Shown piece by piece: positions 1-11,980 of a stretch of 64,000 nucleotides of DNA; the first letter of the stretch is position 1; each line of letters begins with the position of its first letter. The notes beneath the pieces are model-generated. The model saw only the letters and a program-made list of their open reading frames with translations. It did not search any database and was not told the origin of the DNA. Source of the DNA: Jacaranda mimosifolia (Eukaryota > Streptophyta > Magnoliopsida > Lamiales > Bignoniaceae); assembly GCA_018894105.1 (NCBI GenBank), contig CM032132.1, positions 30,555,379-30,619,378 of the forward strand, in the 5' to 3' direction. A program made the position numbers and the translations under genes.

Positions 1-977
1 GTGAATTTAGATAAACTTGAATTGTATTGACTAGCTAGGATGCACACATACAAACTAGTATACATATAACCTACCTAATCTCTTTAACCTTACAAGGGAG
101 GAGGCTGCTAAGGATGAGAAAGTCAACTACCATTCCAAACTCATAACAATTTGTTCAAAAGAGAACAAAAACCCAAAATGAAATAAAATAACTAAATTAG
201 TTAAATAAATAAAGGAAATAGATAGAGGAGAAGAAATTAAAGGCATTCCTTGAAAAAGACTTCCACCAACACATTTTATTGACCAAAACAACACACACAA
301 AGGATAAGTTGGCAATCTTAAACTTGTTTGACATGGCAATTGTGGGGAAACCACTAGCTAGGTTTGACCGAATCAAAAATAAATAATTTTAAAAAAAAAA
401 AAAGTTCTGAAAAGGAGATATTATTGTTTAAGTAATAAAAAATTAGAAGAATAAATGAGCAAGTTATGACTTCCTTTTATTATTCTTTCATTGATCATAA
501 CTACATTATTAATTTCTTCTTAATTTTGATTTAACATCACAAATGGTAATAAAGAAATATCCTATTAAGATAAACTAAAACGTAGTACGTATCTCACGTG
601 TATAATATTTCTATCATCTTATTTGAAATGAAGCATCCATAATTCTAATTAATTACCACTAGAAGTATTTTAATTTTCATTCCCTATAAAAAAATAGAAA
701 TCACCATAAAGAACCTCACAAGCCCATCAAAGTAAATTATTCATTGTTTTGGAAACCCATATTGTGCAAGCTATTAAGCACAATTCATTATTTAAATTCT
801 GTACGAAAAAAAAATATTCTCTTTGTCTTACTTGCTTAGAAATAAGTTCTAAATATATGTAAAAGATATCCAATTTAATATTACTTTATAATATACATAT
901 AGTTATCAAATACCAAATACATATATATTGTAGTCGAATAACATCAAGCGTGACAATCAAAAAATTATTGAGAAAAA

Positions 978-1008
<31 letters not shown>

Positions 1009-1239
1009 CACCATGTAATAATAGACATATACCAAGAATATAAGCAGGTATTTTTTGAAGGGACCATCAAATTAGAAACTACTCTAAGTTTTCATTCCTC
1101 TTTTTCTTTCTTTTTCGTTTGCTTGTATGATTATTCAACCCAAATAAAGGTGTCATATTGTGTAACTCTTATATTCTATTATTATTAAAGTGGAAAGTTT
1201 GGACAACAAAACAAATTCGTCACATTCCCACCAAACCCA
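1..1239. other. AT-rich 5' intergenic sequence
   Basis: No coding region with a recognisable protein is visible on either strand. The stretch is AT-rich, with several A-homopolymers and a (TA)n microsatellite at about 987-1008. The last few hundred bases presumably hold the promoter of the gene that starts at 1343. No transposon ends were recognised. Confidence 0.6.
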
Positions 1240-1245
1240 TATAAA
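1240..1245 (+). promoter_or_regulatory. candidate TATA box of the 1343 gene
   Basis: TATAAA lies about 100 bases upstream of the ATG at 1343, within CCCATATAAACC. A short pyrimidine/CA-rich and purine-rich leader between it and the ATG fits a plant 5' UTR. Position and sequence support the call; there is no transcription-start data. Confidence 0.5.
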
Positions 1246-1342
1246 CCAAGAAGGTCTTCAAATAATGCACTTGCCCCCCCACTCCTAACCCCCAAACCCT
1301 TCAAGAAAAAAAAGCAGAAAAAGAAAGAAAAAGAACAACAGC

Positions 1343-1675
1343 ATGGAAGGACTCATTCCAATGGTATACAAATCATTCAAGAAGAACAGGATTCGCCGGC
1401 GATACGAATCCCTTTCTTCTGGTGCAGCACAGGCTTACAACATAGCAGATTTCTACATAAAAGATGATGATCATGATCACTACTTCAGCAGAAAAGAGTA
1501 TGCTACACCGGGCACAGAGCTCGAGAGGGTTTCGGGCCTCCATGGGGCTCACCACAGGCGCTATAACTCGATGCAGGTCGCCAAGGGTTTTGGCTTGGAG
1601 GATGCTGCTGCTAAGCCCAAGCAACTTGTGAGGTTTAGGAGCCACAGGATGTTCTCGTGTGTCACGGGTGCATAA
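1343..1675 (+). CDS. small plant-specific protein of unknown function (MEGLIPMVYK...FSCVTGA family)
   Basis: Single-exon frame of 110 residues from ATG 1343 to TAA 1675. It opens with MEGLIPMVYKSFKKNRIRRR and closes with RFRSHRMFSCVTGA. This start and this C-terminus are hallmarks I recall from a family of short, uncharacterised, intronless proteins conserved across flowering plants. The N-terminus is strongly basic (KKNRIRRR, residues 13-20), followed by a D/H-rich patch (about residues 41-47) and a basic C-terminal third. No signal peptide, membrane segment or catalytic motif is visible. The first in-frame ATG is used, about 100 bases below a TATA box. The coding sequence is more GC-rich than its surroundings, which supports it over the overlapping antisense frames. 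The biological role is not known to me. Confidence 0.85.
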   Translation: MEGLIPMVYKSFKKNRIRRRYESLSSGAAQAYNIADFYIKDDDHDHYFSRKEYATPGTELERVSGLHGAHHRRYNSMQVAKGFGLEDAAAKPKQLVRFRSHRMFSCVTGA

Positions 1676-4413
1676 CTCTTTTTCCTTTTTTGGGTATTTT
1701 TGTTTTGATGGAAACTATAAATATACCATAATCCATGTGTTTTTATTTTACTTTTTTCCAAGCTTGATGCTTATATCTGTCCATGTAAATATATTACGAA
1801 ACTTGTACTTGGAAAAGTTGTGGGACAAAAGAAAGATTTTTTGTTCTCATATATGCAATGCAAGTTGTAATAATTAGTGCGCTTTATAAACTTTTGTGGA
1901 TTGTATGTAGAAGATTTGGATGCCCTTTGCCTCAAGATTGTTGCGTGATGTTTCCTCAACTTCAAGAAATTCTGCAGCATCTCTGTTCTTAATTCAAGAA
2001 ATGTTTAAGGAGTGTAAATATTGTAGCTACAGCTTCATGATTCACATTGTCTTGGAGAAAACCATAGAGTCTATTGTGGGCTATATATCTTCATACATTT
2101 TTCATGATTTAGGCTTGATATTTGAGTTTTATTCTTCCAATCTTTCAAATTTTTAGGAGTAGCTTAGTAGCCCATTGGACGCGGTAATTGCCTTCAAACT
2201 TATCAAGGGCCTTTTAGTTAAAACAGAATTACTCATTTAAACTACTTACTCAAAGATAAAATTCACTAGATGCACATAAGTTGTCTAGTCAAAGCTCATC
2301 ACTAGTCACTGCTTTCGATGTGGAATGAGGCATCACTGGGAACTTTCTAGTCTATACACATGCAATCTTGATTCTACAATATTTATCTGCTTCTAAGGAC
2401 CTAGTCTACAATTTGACACATACACATATACTATATGCATCACAAAGTGTCATATTTTGAGTTGTTTCTTAAAATAATTTTTGTGTTTAAATCTATATGA
2501 AACATGGCATGTTAGAAATAGTCATCACAGTATGAAAAAATAACAATGAAATTTATTGAAGAACAAAAAATTTTATGACGCACAATTTAGATGGTTCAAC
2601 TCAATTGCAAAGTCGTCTACGCCTATGAACAAAAATAATAAATTCATCATGTTGCATTCCATATTCTCTATTTTAATTAGTACATAAATTGAAGCATTTT
2701 ATCACAAAAATTCTTTTAATACCCCAACTCTCTCTATACATGCTCTCTCCAAACTCTTAACTACTTCCTAAAACAAATAGGATCTAATTTGAGCCAAAAA
2801 CAATATAGGTTCTTTGAAAACTAAAGCTCATTTTTTCCCCTACTTAAAACCATACAAAAATATAATTCTGAAGTAGCTTCTATTTTTAATCACCTCCCTC
2901 TTCTCATCTTCCAGACCTCCTTGGCATGGACTTTTAACGATGGTCTAAAATATCTCCTTGTTTTCGATCTTCTTTAAAGGTAATGTATAAACATTAATGT
3001 GGTATTCTCCCACTCCGTTCCCAAAAAGTATTCCACGACTTCTTTTTCCGGGCACAACAGATATAATATTTATGCCGAATTAATAGGCGTGCATATAAGG
3101 AGGGGATAGATATTGCATGGGACCTCCTCCTAGTTTCAGTGGCTAGACCTACATATACAGGAGGAACGTGCACTTTTTCAGGGGGAAGTAACAGATGCAG
3201 TGATGAAAATAATGATTCCATATGGTATCGGATCAACAGATGACATTTCCAAAGACCGTGTAAAATCCATTCCAACTGGCAACAACTACAGGCTTGAACC
3301 GTCCCAGCCCTTCCCCTGGGGCTGCTTTTAGCCCCTTCTCTTCCCTCATGCTAGGAGAAGGAAGGAGGAGGAATCGCTGTGTTTATACCAGCAACACTAT
3401 ACATAGCAAATATGCAGAGTAAGAATTGAGACAATGGTTCAGCACTCTCAAGCAAATCTATTAACCAAATTGGGAAATATAAGAAATAAACCTGAGCAAG
3501 AAATCAGAAGAATACGGTGAAGATTCAAATAGAAAAACACATACAGACTGCTTGATTATCGTCAAACTGTTATGGTGTGTGAGGCATCTGGCAGAGATGA
3601 TGATTGACAACTATATCCGTATAGAAATGTGAATTAAGATGTGCAAAGTAAAGGAACCAATCGCTTCTGAATGTAAATAAGAATAATGCTGTCTGTGGTA
3701 ATAAATCCAAAATCAGAACAGACAATTTAGGCATCAAATATCAGTAAATCCATGTACCAGAAGAAAACACATCTGTATAGAGGACAAGAACCCCTTTGAG
3801 ATTGTAATATAATATCAGCAAGACAAAATAGAATCTGCCAAGAATCTAAAGGCCAACAATAGGATGCAGAATGATTTTCAAATGTTTACCAGACAAATAT
3901 AGATTCAATGGAAAACAAACATAGAGAAGAATGCAATCACTGGATGCTCAATGTTGTCTATAGACTCTACATGGATGCACACAAGTTAAGTATAGCTTAG
4001 TAAATCGATAAGTTAGCTGCAGTGCTAATATTGCGAAACTCATAGATTCTGCAACTTAAATGTCACTGCAGGGTAAGAGTTTTAAAAAGAAACAATAACG
4101 AACAAATGGGTGCATAAACGTTGTCTTTGTGGCACCAGGGCAAAACAAAGATTTCTTGGGCTGAATAGAAAAAGACATGCTTCATTTTTCAATGTCGTTA
4201 ACTTCAATGTCATGAATGAAAAAATTGTGAACCAAAACTCTAGCAGATAATGAGACATGGTACCCAACAAGCCAAACATAAACAATACCATTCATTTTAT
4301 CTAGACAAAACTAATACAATAAATTGATGAAATCAAGAATGAGAGTGCAGCTTATTAAGTTTAGACTTCCCAGACCTGCCACCAAAAGAAGCCAAGGAAA
4401 GAAAAAGGCCAGC
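1676..4413. other. intergenic sequence, no supported gene
   Basis: Contains the 3' flank of the 1343 gene and then about 2.5 kb without a recognisable gene. Around 3000-3370 composition rises (for example GGGCTGCTTTTAGCCCC near 3318) and short frames exist on both strands, but none resembles a known protein or is bounded by convincing splice sites. A noncoding transcript or decayed gene is possible but unsupported. Confidence 0.5.
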
Positions 4414-5155
4414 ATGGATCACTACTGCCTTTCTCTTGCTATTGCCCTGGCCATCACTCAAGCAGCCATTGTGGGAGGCATTGGACATATGAAGAGTGAA
4501 AAGCTTTGCGGCCAATGTAAAGCATGCAGTACAGATAAGTGTCCTCCAAGTGATGCATATCCCCACATGACTGCATATGATGACACTCTTATTGCAGGTC
4601 CTTTACAGTCTGACTATGTGAGTTCAAAAGACAGAGCCGTTTACTCGGTGCCAAATATTAAAGGTGGCGAGTCAACCAAAAATAATTCCTATTTTGGCTG
4701 GGAATCTACCTCTGGCTCAGCTTCTGGCTACCATAGGTAAGTCAAGATTATTACTTTTGTGCAGCCTCATCCCAGTATTTTCCTAGGGGTGGTCTTGTAT
4801 AGACTAGCAGAAACGAATACTGATGCGTAGCTGCATAAACCATGTATTATCTCACAATATCACATATGCACTAGATACACAAAGTATGAGCTTGTTCGAT
4901 TACTCACCACAGAAAGATACAGATACAGACATACACATACACGATTACACAGTATTGAGTTCATATGAACTTTCTCCATGGGACGCCAGATTCAGAAACT
5001 ACATGGACAAATGCTCTGACGAGACCTATCTCACAGTTGACAAGCATGGCAAAGTTAAACTTCGAGCACTGAAAAAACTGAGCAATTTGGCAGATGCAGA
5101 CTGGAAATCAATCAGTCCACCCAAGAAATTGAACCATTGTGGATTCAGATTCTAG
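4414..5155 (+). CDS. possible two-exon gene, unknown function (doubtful)
   Basis: Exon 1 would run from ATG 4414 to 4736, ending at a strong donor (CATAG|GTAAGTC). An acceptor at 4829-4830 keeps the frame, and exon 2 (4831-5155) ends in TAG, giving about 215 residues with a 94-nt intron. The N-terminus carries a hydrophobic stretch (LSLAIALAITQAAIVGGIG) resembling a signal peptide, then a Cys-rich patch CGQCKACSTDKC. The C-terminal part is basic (KHGKVKLRALKK). I recognise no family. A longer exon-1 frame could begin at 4324. The nearer AG at 4763-4764 is in phase but leads straight to a stop. Evidence is limited to frame length, the donor and phase consistency, so this could equally be a chance frame or a noncoding transcript. 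Confidence 0.3.
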
Positions 5156-5857
5156 GTTTCTCATAGTACAGGAAAATGTCTTACAGTTTTTGAGGGAAAG
5201 ACAGAGAAACAAACAGTCGGTGTTTCTGATTGTGAATTTGATGGCTCTAACCCATTCCAGCTGTTTGCCTTCCGTTTCCATTACCACAAAGCTTTCTGCT
5301 GTTGCGGAAAGTACAATGAGTGATTGACTGATAAATCTCAGGTCTTATACTGGCCTTTGCAATTCAAGTACAGATCAATTGAAAGTCTTGGGGGAATAAG
5401 GGAGTATCTGCAATATTAGGTTGCAGAACAAGCAATAAAGAAAGTTTTGCCACTTTGAAAAACAAAAATAAATTTGAGAGATGAATAAATATGGACACTA
5501 GCAGCATCAACTTTTAGTATGGCATCTTATATGATCATAGATACAATTGATCAGCTCTGATTGTGGGTCTTCAACAAGGCAATTGACCCAAAGTGTTCTG
5601 CAAATTTAAACCTATAAAACTAATTAACAAAATTTTCAAAGGGCTACCCGTCTGGAGAATTCCACAGGAAGTTCAGAAAAGATGGTAGCTTTCTCCACGG
5701 TATGTTGCTTAAATATCAACCTAAGTTTCAGCAAATTGAGATAATTGAAATTTCTGTACTAATAACATATTTAAAAACCATCAGCATTCTTGACCACTTT
5801 TGGTAAAAACTGTTGGATAAATGTTGTATATATAATGCTAGATGTCTGCCTAGGGAT

Positions 5858-7457
5858 TTATAGACGTTCACTTCTAATTTGGACAGTAGGAATTGCTTCT
5901 TCCATGTTCTTAATTCCGCTCAGACATGGGGGCTTGGCTGCTCCATAGTAAAAGAATGCCATTATCTTGGACAACTCATCAGCTGTACGGATTGCTGAAC
6001 ACCAAATGATGAAAAATTAGTCTAAGAAAAGATTAGCTTTCTCATGGTAAACGGTTAGGATACAGTATAAAACTTTACCTTTCTCACGATATAAAATTTT
6101 CCCTGCTTTAGTAAAAATGAGCTCTGGGAAAACAGAGACTTGTAGAGCAGCAACCAAATCAAGCTCGATGTTGGCATCTATTGAGACACACTGTTTACCA
6201 ATGCTCATCAGTAGAGTGTCTAAATTGAAGATGAATATATATTGATGAAGGAAGAAGCTTTACTTACTCTTGGCGATGGTAGTCTGCAGTTCCATATGAT
6301 GTGCACAGCCTTCTCTAATTCATCCCGAATCTTTTCATTTTCTTTTGGTCTGAAGACGTTCAAATTCTTATTATGAAAATAAACATAGTAAAGGGAAAAA
6401 CATATATTACGCAATTTTGTCATTTGACTTTTTTGATTATGCTAGTTTAGTTAAAAGCAAATTGGATAGGAGTTTGAGCAGTAGGGCCTCTGATTAAGTT
6501 CATCCTTGTTGCTAACTAGTTAAAATGAAGGTATAATTCAAATTAGTAACAATCGGTGACAGTTTGTCTTTGAAGACACAATCACGTGAAAAAATGGATC
6601 CACTGGAAAATAGAGAATTCAAAAGTACCTCTTGTAACGGTTATGGACAAGAACAACTAAGGGGCTGATATCCTTAAAGATAGCTTCCTCCCATTCTGCA
6701 GTAGTAATGTCCTTGATGGGACGAATATAATCATCATCCTGCCATACTATTTCTTTTTCACTAACATAATTCTCATCATCATCTTTTTTAACATTCTTTA
6801 TGCTGATCTTGTTGAAGAACTGACCCAAATTGAAACCCCACCCATCGGCATCCTCAGGCCAATCTGGATCCTCCTCCTCAACAACAAGGGGGTATTCAGC
6901 TATAAGCTTTTGCATCTTTTTCCTTTTCTCAACAAGGTCAGTTTCTTCTTCAACATCAGGAATTCTACTCATCACTTCTCTTATCTTCTGCCTCCACTCC
7001 TTTCTCTCATCCGCATCCATAACAAATGAATCCTCATTTCCATCCTTTCCCTCACTCCCACTGAATTCTTCTTCTTCCTCTACATCCTCTTCACCTTGCC
7101 TTAGTAATTCTTCTATTTTGGAAACATTTACTTGACTTCCTCTGCTACCAACACCCTGTGAAACAGTTCAAAACTATATAGACCATATATATGTAGGCAA
7201 AGGATTAAGTAAAATGGTTTAATCATTAAACACGATTTATAAGCATCAAAGACAAAACAAAAGCGAAGAAGTACCATTAGAGGTGGCCTTATGAGTTTTG
7301 GTTGGGAGAGACCTAAATGGTCCCTACTGGAAGAGGAAACCACAGTGCTTCTGTGGCTCTTTTTCCACATCAAAGAAGCACCAGAAAAAGAAGGGAAGCT
7401 TATCAGACATTTCTTATTCACAGGAGTGAACAGAAGAGCATGCTGAAGTAGCTTCAT
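5858..7457 (-). CDS. chloroplast thioredoxin-fold regulator, MRL7/SVR4/ECB1 (RCB) - MRL7L (NCP) family
   Basis: Five coding exons on the minus strand: 7457-7275, 7155-6629, 6349-6268, 6190-6079 and 5994-5858. All introns are GT-AG and phases agree throughout, giving 346 residues. The N-terminus (MKLLQHALLF, Ser/Lys-rich, few acidic residues to about residue 60) looks like a plastid transit peptide. An acidic segment (about 81-105) is followed by the conserved block LVVEEEDPDWPEDADGWGF (about 151-169) and a C-terminal thioredoxin-like domain from about 215, with RYKRPKENEKIRDELEKA and MAFFYYGAAKPPCL. No CxxC motif is present; two Cys lie six residues apart in NCRLPSPRC. In Arabidopsis this family is needed for plastid-encoded RNA polymerase activity and chloroplast biogenesis. 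I cannot decide by eye between the two paralogues. The start at 7457 is chosen because a 3' splice site at 7461 lies just upstream of it. Confidence 0.9.
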
Positions 7458-7460
7458 TCC

Positions 7461-8039
7461 CTGCACAGCCGTTCAAGACTGCAACTTGCCTCACTTTCTA
7501 CACCATACAAAATATACAACAATAGGATAAAATACAATCAGGCAAAAAATTCTTATACAAAAGCAAACAAGTGATCATTCAGGCTTCAAACATAAATTAT
7601 AGTTCATCACTACCTATAATATATGTTTCACCCTTTCACTTATATTTCTGAAAGTCTTATACTACTACCAAACTGCCAAACAAAATTGACAAAAGCAAAA
7701 AACAACAAATTTGTGCGTGTAACAAACGGGGAACAAAGAAGAAGAAGAAGAAGGCATCCAACAACAACAGAAAACATCATACAGGCCATGAAATTTTAAA
7801 GACAGAATATATCATACAAATAAGTTCGTTTACATCATAACAAAAAAGAAAAAACCCATTCCAGAAATGAATTGAAACTGAGTCCCAGAAAAACCACATA
7901 AACAAGACTCCAAAAAGACAAGAAAATTTCAAGACTACTCATCAAAGAATTCTTGCCTCAAGAGTAAAGTAAACCTAGAGATTGCCACCATTACTGAATG
8001 AAACAAAAGAAGGGAAAAGAAGGACTTCTGAGTACTTAC
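7461..8039 (-). other. 5' UTR intron of the MRL7-family gene
   Basis: On the minus strand a strong donor (CCCTATT|GTAAGTACT, GT at 8039-8038) pairs with an acceptor (CTGTGCAG, ending 7461) three bases before the ATG. This suggests a noncoding first exon of up to about 60-100 bases ending at 8040 and an untranslated 579-nt leader intron, a common arrangement in plant chloroplast-protein genes. Inferred from splice consensus only. Confidence 0.55.
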
Positions 8040-9101
8040 AATAGGGAAGTATTACTCTGTTGATATTTTCGCTTCCTCTGATTTTTTATGCTTCAGTTTA
8101 AAAAGTTAACGAAGAAAAAGGAAATGTTTTTGAACTATAACTAAAGCCCACAGGCGCTGCCCCAGCCCCAACCGGGAGAAAATGAAAATGATAATGTCAT
8201 GTGTCCTAGTTTCTTTTTCTTTTTGTTTTCCATTTTTATTTAAATTTTTGGTTGCCCTTTTTGGACATTCTCTGAGTTAAGATAATATATTGACTTAGAA
8301 ATGATCTTCTAACTGAGTTAGAAAGTGGTACAAAAATAATTTGTCTTATTATTTTAAGAAAATTTTGTTTTAACGGTTAATTAAGATAAAATTCATTTAC
8401 CTACTTTCATTTTGCACTTTACTCCCCACTTGATTTTTTAAACACTAAACTCCCTACTTTTTCCAAAACTTTAGGAATCATTCCCCAAATGTTTGAGAAA
8501 GACTAAAATACTCTTGTACCTAGCCAAAATAACAAAAAAACCAACAAATGGCGGTTTTCTTCTCCCCACTCTATCAAATGACAACTTTTCTTCAAAGCCA
8601 CGCTTTTTTTTTTGTTTGGAAACCGTTTTCTCCTCCAAAGAACAAAAGGCGCGAAAAACAGTCTCTCGTTTGCCAACAAAAGGGTGTGAGCGAAGGAGAG
8701 AACAGAAAAGGGAAAACAAAATCGCTGCAAGAAGGGGGGAAAAAAAAAGCCCTACTACTCTGCAATTTGCGTTAATGGAACAACCAAAAGCACCAACGAA
8801 GAGCGAAGAACATAAGAAAAAGAACATGGTTCAGAAAGGTATGTTTTCTTCTACTCATATTACGGACTTTGTTTTCTTTCAAATGTGCATATTTTTCAGT
8901 TTTATAAGTTTTTCATGTAGCTTTTCTCATCTTTCTTTGTTTGAACTCTTTTTTAGTGGTTAAAAACTTTAACCCATTTGTTATATATATTATTTTTGTT
9001 GTAATATTTAAAAATCTCTGATTTGCACTTGAAAGGCATGAAAGTTATACTTCACTTTCTTGGGGTTTATACTTGTTATACTTGAAATTATACCTTAAAA
9101 T

Positions 9102-10190
9102 TATCTGAAAATTATAGTATATAATCTGTTTATGTAAAGTATATTTTACAAGCAACTGTAGTACAAACCATTCCAGCGTTCAATACACATTATCTGAAAG
9201 TGGTAGTACATAATCTGAGTATCTGAAGTACATTTTAGAAGCAACTATAGTACAAAATATTCAAGTTTTCAGTACATATTATCTGAAATGTGGTATTATG
9301 TAACATGTTATTTGAAGTATATTTTAGAAGCAACTATAGTACAAAACATTCAACCTTTCAGTATACATTATCTGAAAGTGGTAGTATATAACATGTGTAT
9401 CTAAAGTATATTTTAAAAGCAATTGTAGTACAAAATATTTAAGTTTTCAATACACATTATCTGAAAGTAGTAGTACATAATTTGAGTATCTAAAGTACAT
9501 TTTAAAAGCAACTGTAGTACAAAATATTCAAACTTTAAGTACACATTATCTGAAAGTGGTAGTACATAATCTGCGTATTTGAAGTACATTTTAGAAGTAA
9601 CTGTAATACAAAATATTCAAGTTTTCAGTACACATTATCTGAAAGTGGTAGAATATAACTTGTGTATTTGAAGTACATATTAGAAGCAATTATAGTACAA
9701 AATATTCAACCTTTTAGTACACATTATCTGAAAGTGGTAGTACATAATCTGCGTATTTTAAGTACATTTTAGAAGTAATTGTAATACAAAATATTCAAGT
9801 TTTCAGTACACATTATCTGAAAGCGGTAGAATATAACTTGTGTATTTGAAGTACATATTAGAAGCAACTGTAGTACAAAATATTCAAGGTTTCAATACGC
9901 ATTAGCTGAAAGTGATAGTACATAATCTGAGTATCTTAAGTATATTTTAGAAGCAACTGTAGTACAAAACATTCAAGTTTTCAGTACACATTATCTAAAA
10001 GTGGTACTACATAATCTGAGTATCTGAAGTATATTTTAGAAGCACATGTAGTACAAAATATTCAAGCTTTCAGTACACATTATCTGAAAGTGGTAATATA
10101 TAATCTGTGTATCTGAAGTACATTTTAGAAGCAACTGTAGTACAAAATATTCAATTTTTTAGTACACATTATTTGAAAGTGGTAGTATAG
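9102..10190 (+). repeat. 89-bp tandem repeat array, about 12 units
   Basis: TATCTGAAAG-type anchors recur at 9102, 9191, 9280, 9369, 9458 and 9547, that is every 89 bases, and continue to about 10170. Each unit contains GAAGTACATTTTAGAAGCAA and a GTACAAAATATTCAAG segment with scattered substitutions. The regular period with unit-to-unit divergence indicates an old tandem expansion. Confidence 0.95.
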
Positions 10191-10361
10191 CCTGTTTATA
10201 TACTAATTTTTCTTTATTTAATTGCAGCAAAGGCAAGACACAATGAGGTCTGCTCTCGTTGCTCGCCCAATATTTTCAGGCTAAATTGGAGCATGTGAAA
10301 TTCAAGATGGAGTCAAAACATTTTGATGCATTGAAGAAGATTCATTTTTATACATACATGG

Positions 10362-10830
10362 ATATGGTGTTATGTTGAAGTACCATTCAATTAAAGTGAA
10401 ATATTATAGCGAGGTTCAGTATAATATGCGGGAAATCAAGTACAAATACAGAACAAATGAAGTATATATGGTGTTATGTTGAAGTATTTTTCAATTAAAG
10501 TGAAATATTGTAATGAGGTTCAGTATCATATGTGGAAAATGAAGTATAAATACAGAACAAACAAAGTATATATGGTGTTATATTGAACTACACTTCTATT
10601 AAAGTGAAACATTGTAGCGAAGTTTAGTACAATATGCAAAAATGAAGTACGAATACAGAACAAACGAAGTATATATGGTGTTATATTGAAATACACTTCA
10701 ATTAAAGTGAAACATTGTAGCGAAGTTCAGTACAATATGCGGGAAATGAAGTACAAATACAGAACAAACGAAGTATATATGGTGTTATGTTGAAGTACAC
10801 TTTATGCAATTGAATAATTACTCTCTAATA
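10362..10830 (+). repeat. 104-bp tandem repeat array, about 4.5 units
   Basis: ATATGGTGTTAT anchors at 10362, 10466, 10570, 10673 and 10777 give a period of 103-104 bases. Units contain TCAATTAAAGTGAAA and a TACAAATACAGAACAAA segment. The unit is unrelated to the flanking 89-bp unit and lies in the centre of the foldback. Confidence 0.93.
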
Positions 10831-11016
10831 ATTGTAGTGATGGTCAAATACAATATTTTGAGACTATCGAACCAGGTGAAGTACAAATTTGTACGGGTGA
10901 TAGGGTGGATATGATTGTCAAATGCTCATATGTTTACAACTTTCAATGCATAAGTATACTTTGGATACTACGAATGATAACTCTGATCCGTTTAACACTA
11001 GTGGTTATCACTTTAA

Positions 11017-11460
11017 TGTGTACTGAAAGGTTGAATGTTTTGTATTGCAATTGCTTGTAAAATATACTTTACATAAATAGATTATATACTACAACTTTCA
11101 TATAATGTGTACTAAAAGGTTAAATATTTTGTACTACAATTGCTTGTAAAATATAGTTTAGATAAACAAATTATATACTACCACTTTCAGATAATGTTTA
11201 TTGAAAGGCTAAACATTTTGTACTATAATTACTTGAAAAATGTACATTAAATAAATAAATTATATACTAACACTTATAGTAATGTGTACTGAAGGGTTAA
11301 ATATTTTATACTATAATTGCTTGTAAAATTTACTTTAGATAAACAGATTATATACTACAATTTCTTTTAAAATATACTGAAATGTTGAGTGTTTTATACT
11401 ACAATTTCTTATAAAATGCACTTTACATAAACAAATTATATACTGCTATAATTTCAATAC
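11017..11460 (-). repeat. inverted array of the 89-bp unit, about 5 units
   Basis: TGTGTACT-type anchors at 11017, 11106, 11195 and 11283 give an 88-89-base period. The unit (for example TTGCTTGTAAAATATACTTT, then ACATAAA and a CTACCACTTTCAGATAAT segment) is the reverse complement of the 9102-10190 unit, and is closest to its first copy near 9110-9190. Confidence 0.9.
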
Positions 11461-11980
11461 AAATGATATAGTTCGAAGTTCTTCAATTCGTGTCCTTCTT
11501 CACACCCACATCTTCGGCAAACACTCTTTTTGTTGATTAAGAAAAAGAAAAAAAAACAAGATGAAGAGAATAACCTGGTAATAAATTGAGAAAATAACCT
11601 GAAAATGATGAAAATAAACTGAGAAGGCAGAAATGCGGTGGTTGCGCAAGTGGTGGTTCTGCCGGTGTGCTCCTCGTTAGCATCGTCAAGCTCAGTTTGC
11701 TCATTTGACTTTTTTTTTTCTTTCTATTTTTGATAATGAAAGATGAAGGTAGGGTTTAGTGTTTGAGAATGGAGATAAAGGGTGTTTGGTTGTGCGGATA
11801 GAAAAGAAGTGAAGAAAATGAGCAAAAAATATTATACTTAAGGGTATTTTTGTCAAATCAAGTGGATAGGGAGTGATCTCTAAAATTTTAACAAAACTAG
11901 GGAGCTCATTTTATAAAAATTCAAGTAGGGACTGAACATGAATTTAAAAAGTGGTTTTGGAACTTTCTAATAAGTGCCCT

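Larger units (their letters stand above)
8310..11980. mobile_element. foldback element with internal tandem arrays (Mutator-like or unclassified)
   Basis: The two ends are degenerate inverted copies. The left region TTAGAAAGTGG (8318 on), followed near 8410-8490 by a motif with ACTTGATTTTTT and AAACTCCCTACTTTTT, corresponds to the reverse complement of 11850-11970 (TTAGAAAGTTCC, CTACTTGAATTTTTATAAAA, GAGCTCCCTAGTTTTG). Internally it holds an 89-bp array (9102-10190), a 104-bp array (10362-10830) and an inverted 89-bp array (11017-11460), so the whole forms a giant interrupted palindrome. No transposase is visible and no clear TSD was found, so the ends are uncertain by tens of bases. It lies between two genes transcribed on the minus strand. 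Confidence 0.65.

Noticed and set aside
6830..7135. 101-residue Ser-rich plus-strand frame
   Set aside because: Antisense of the acidic and charged part of the MRL7-family exon; the Ser-rich composition is the complement of Glu/Asp codons.
8471..8963. Several overlapping frames of 75-156 residues on both strands
   Set aside because: They lie in the left end of the foldback element, overlap one another on both strands, and show no recognisable family; at most one short piece (8776-8838) may be part of an element transcript.
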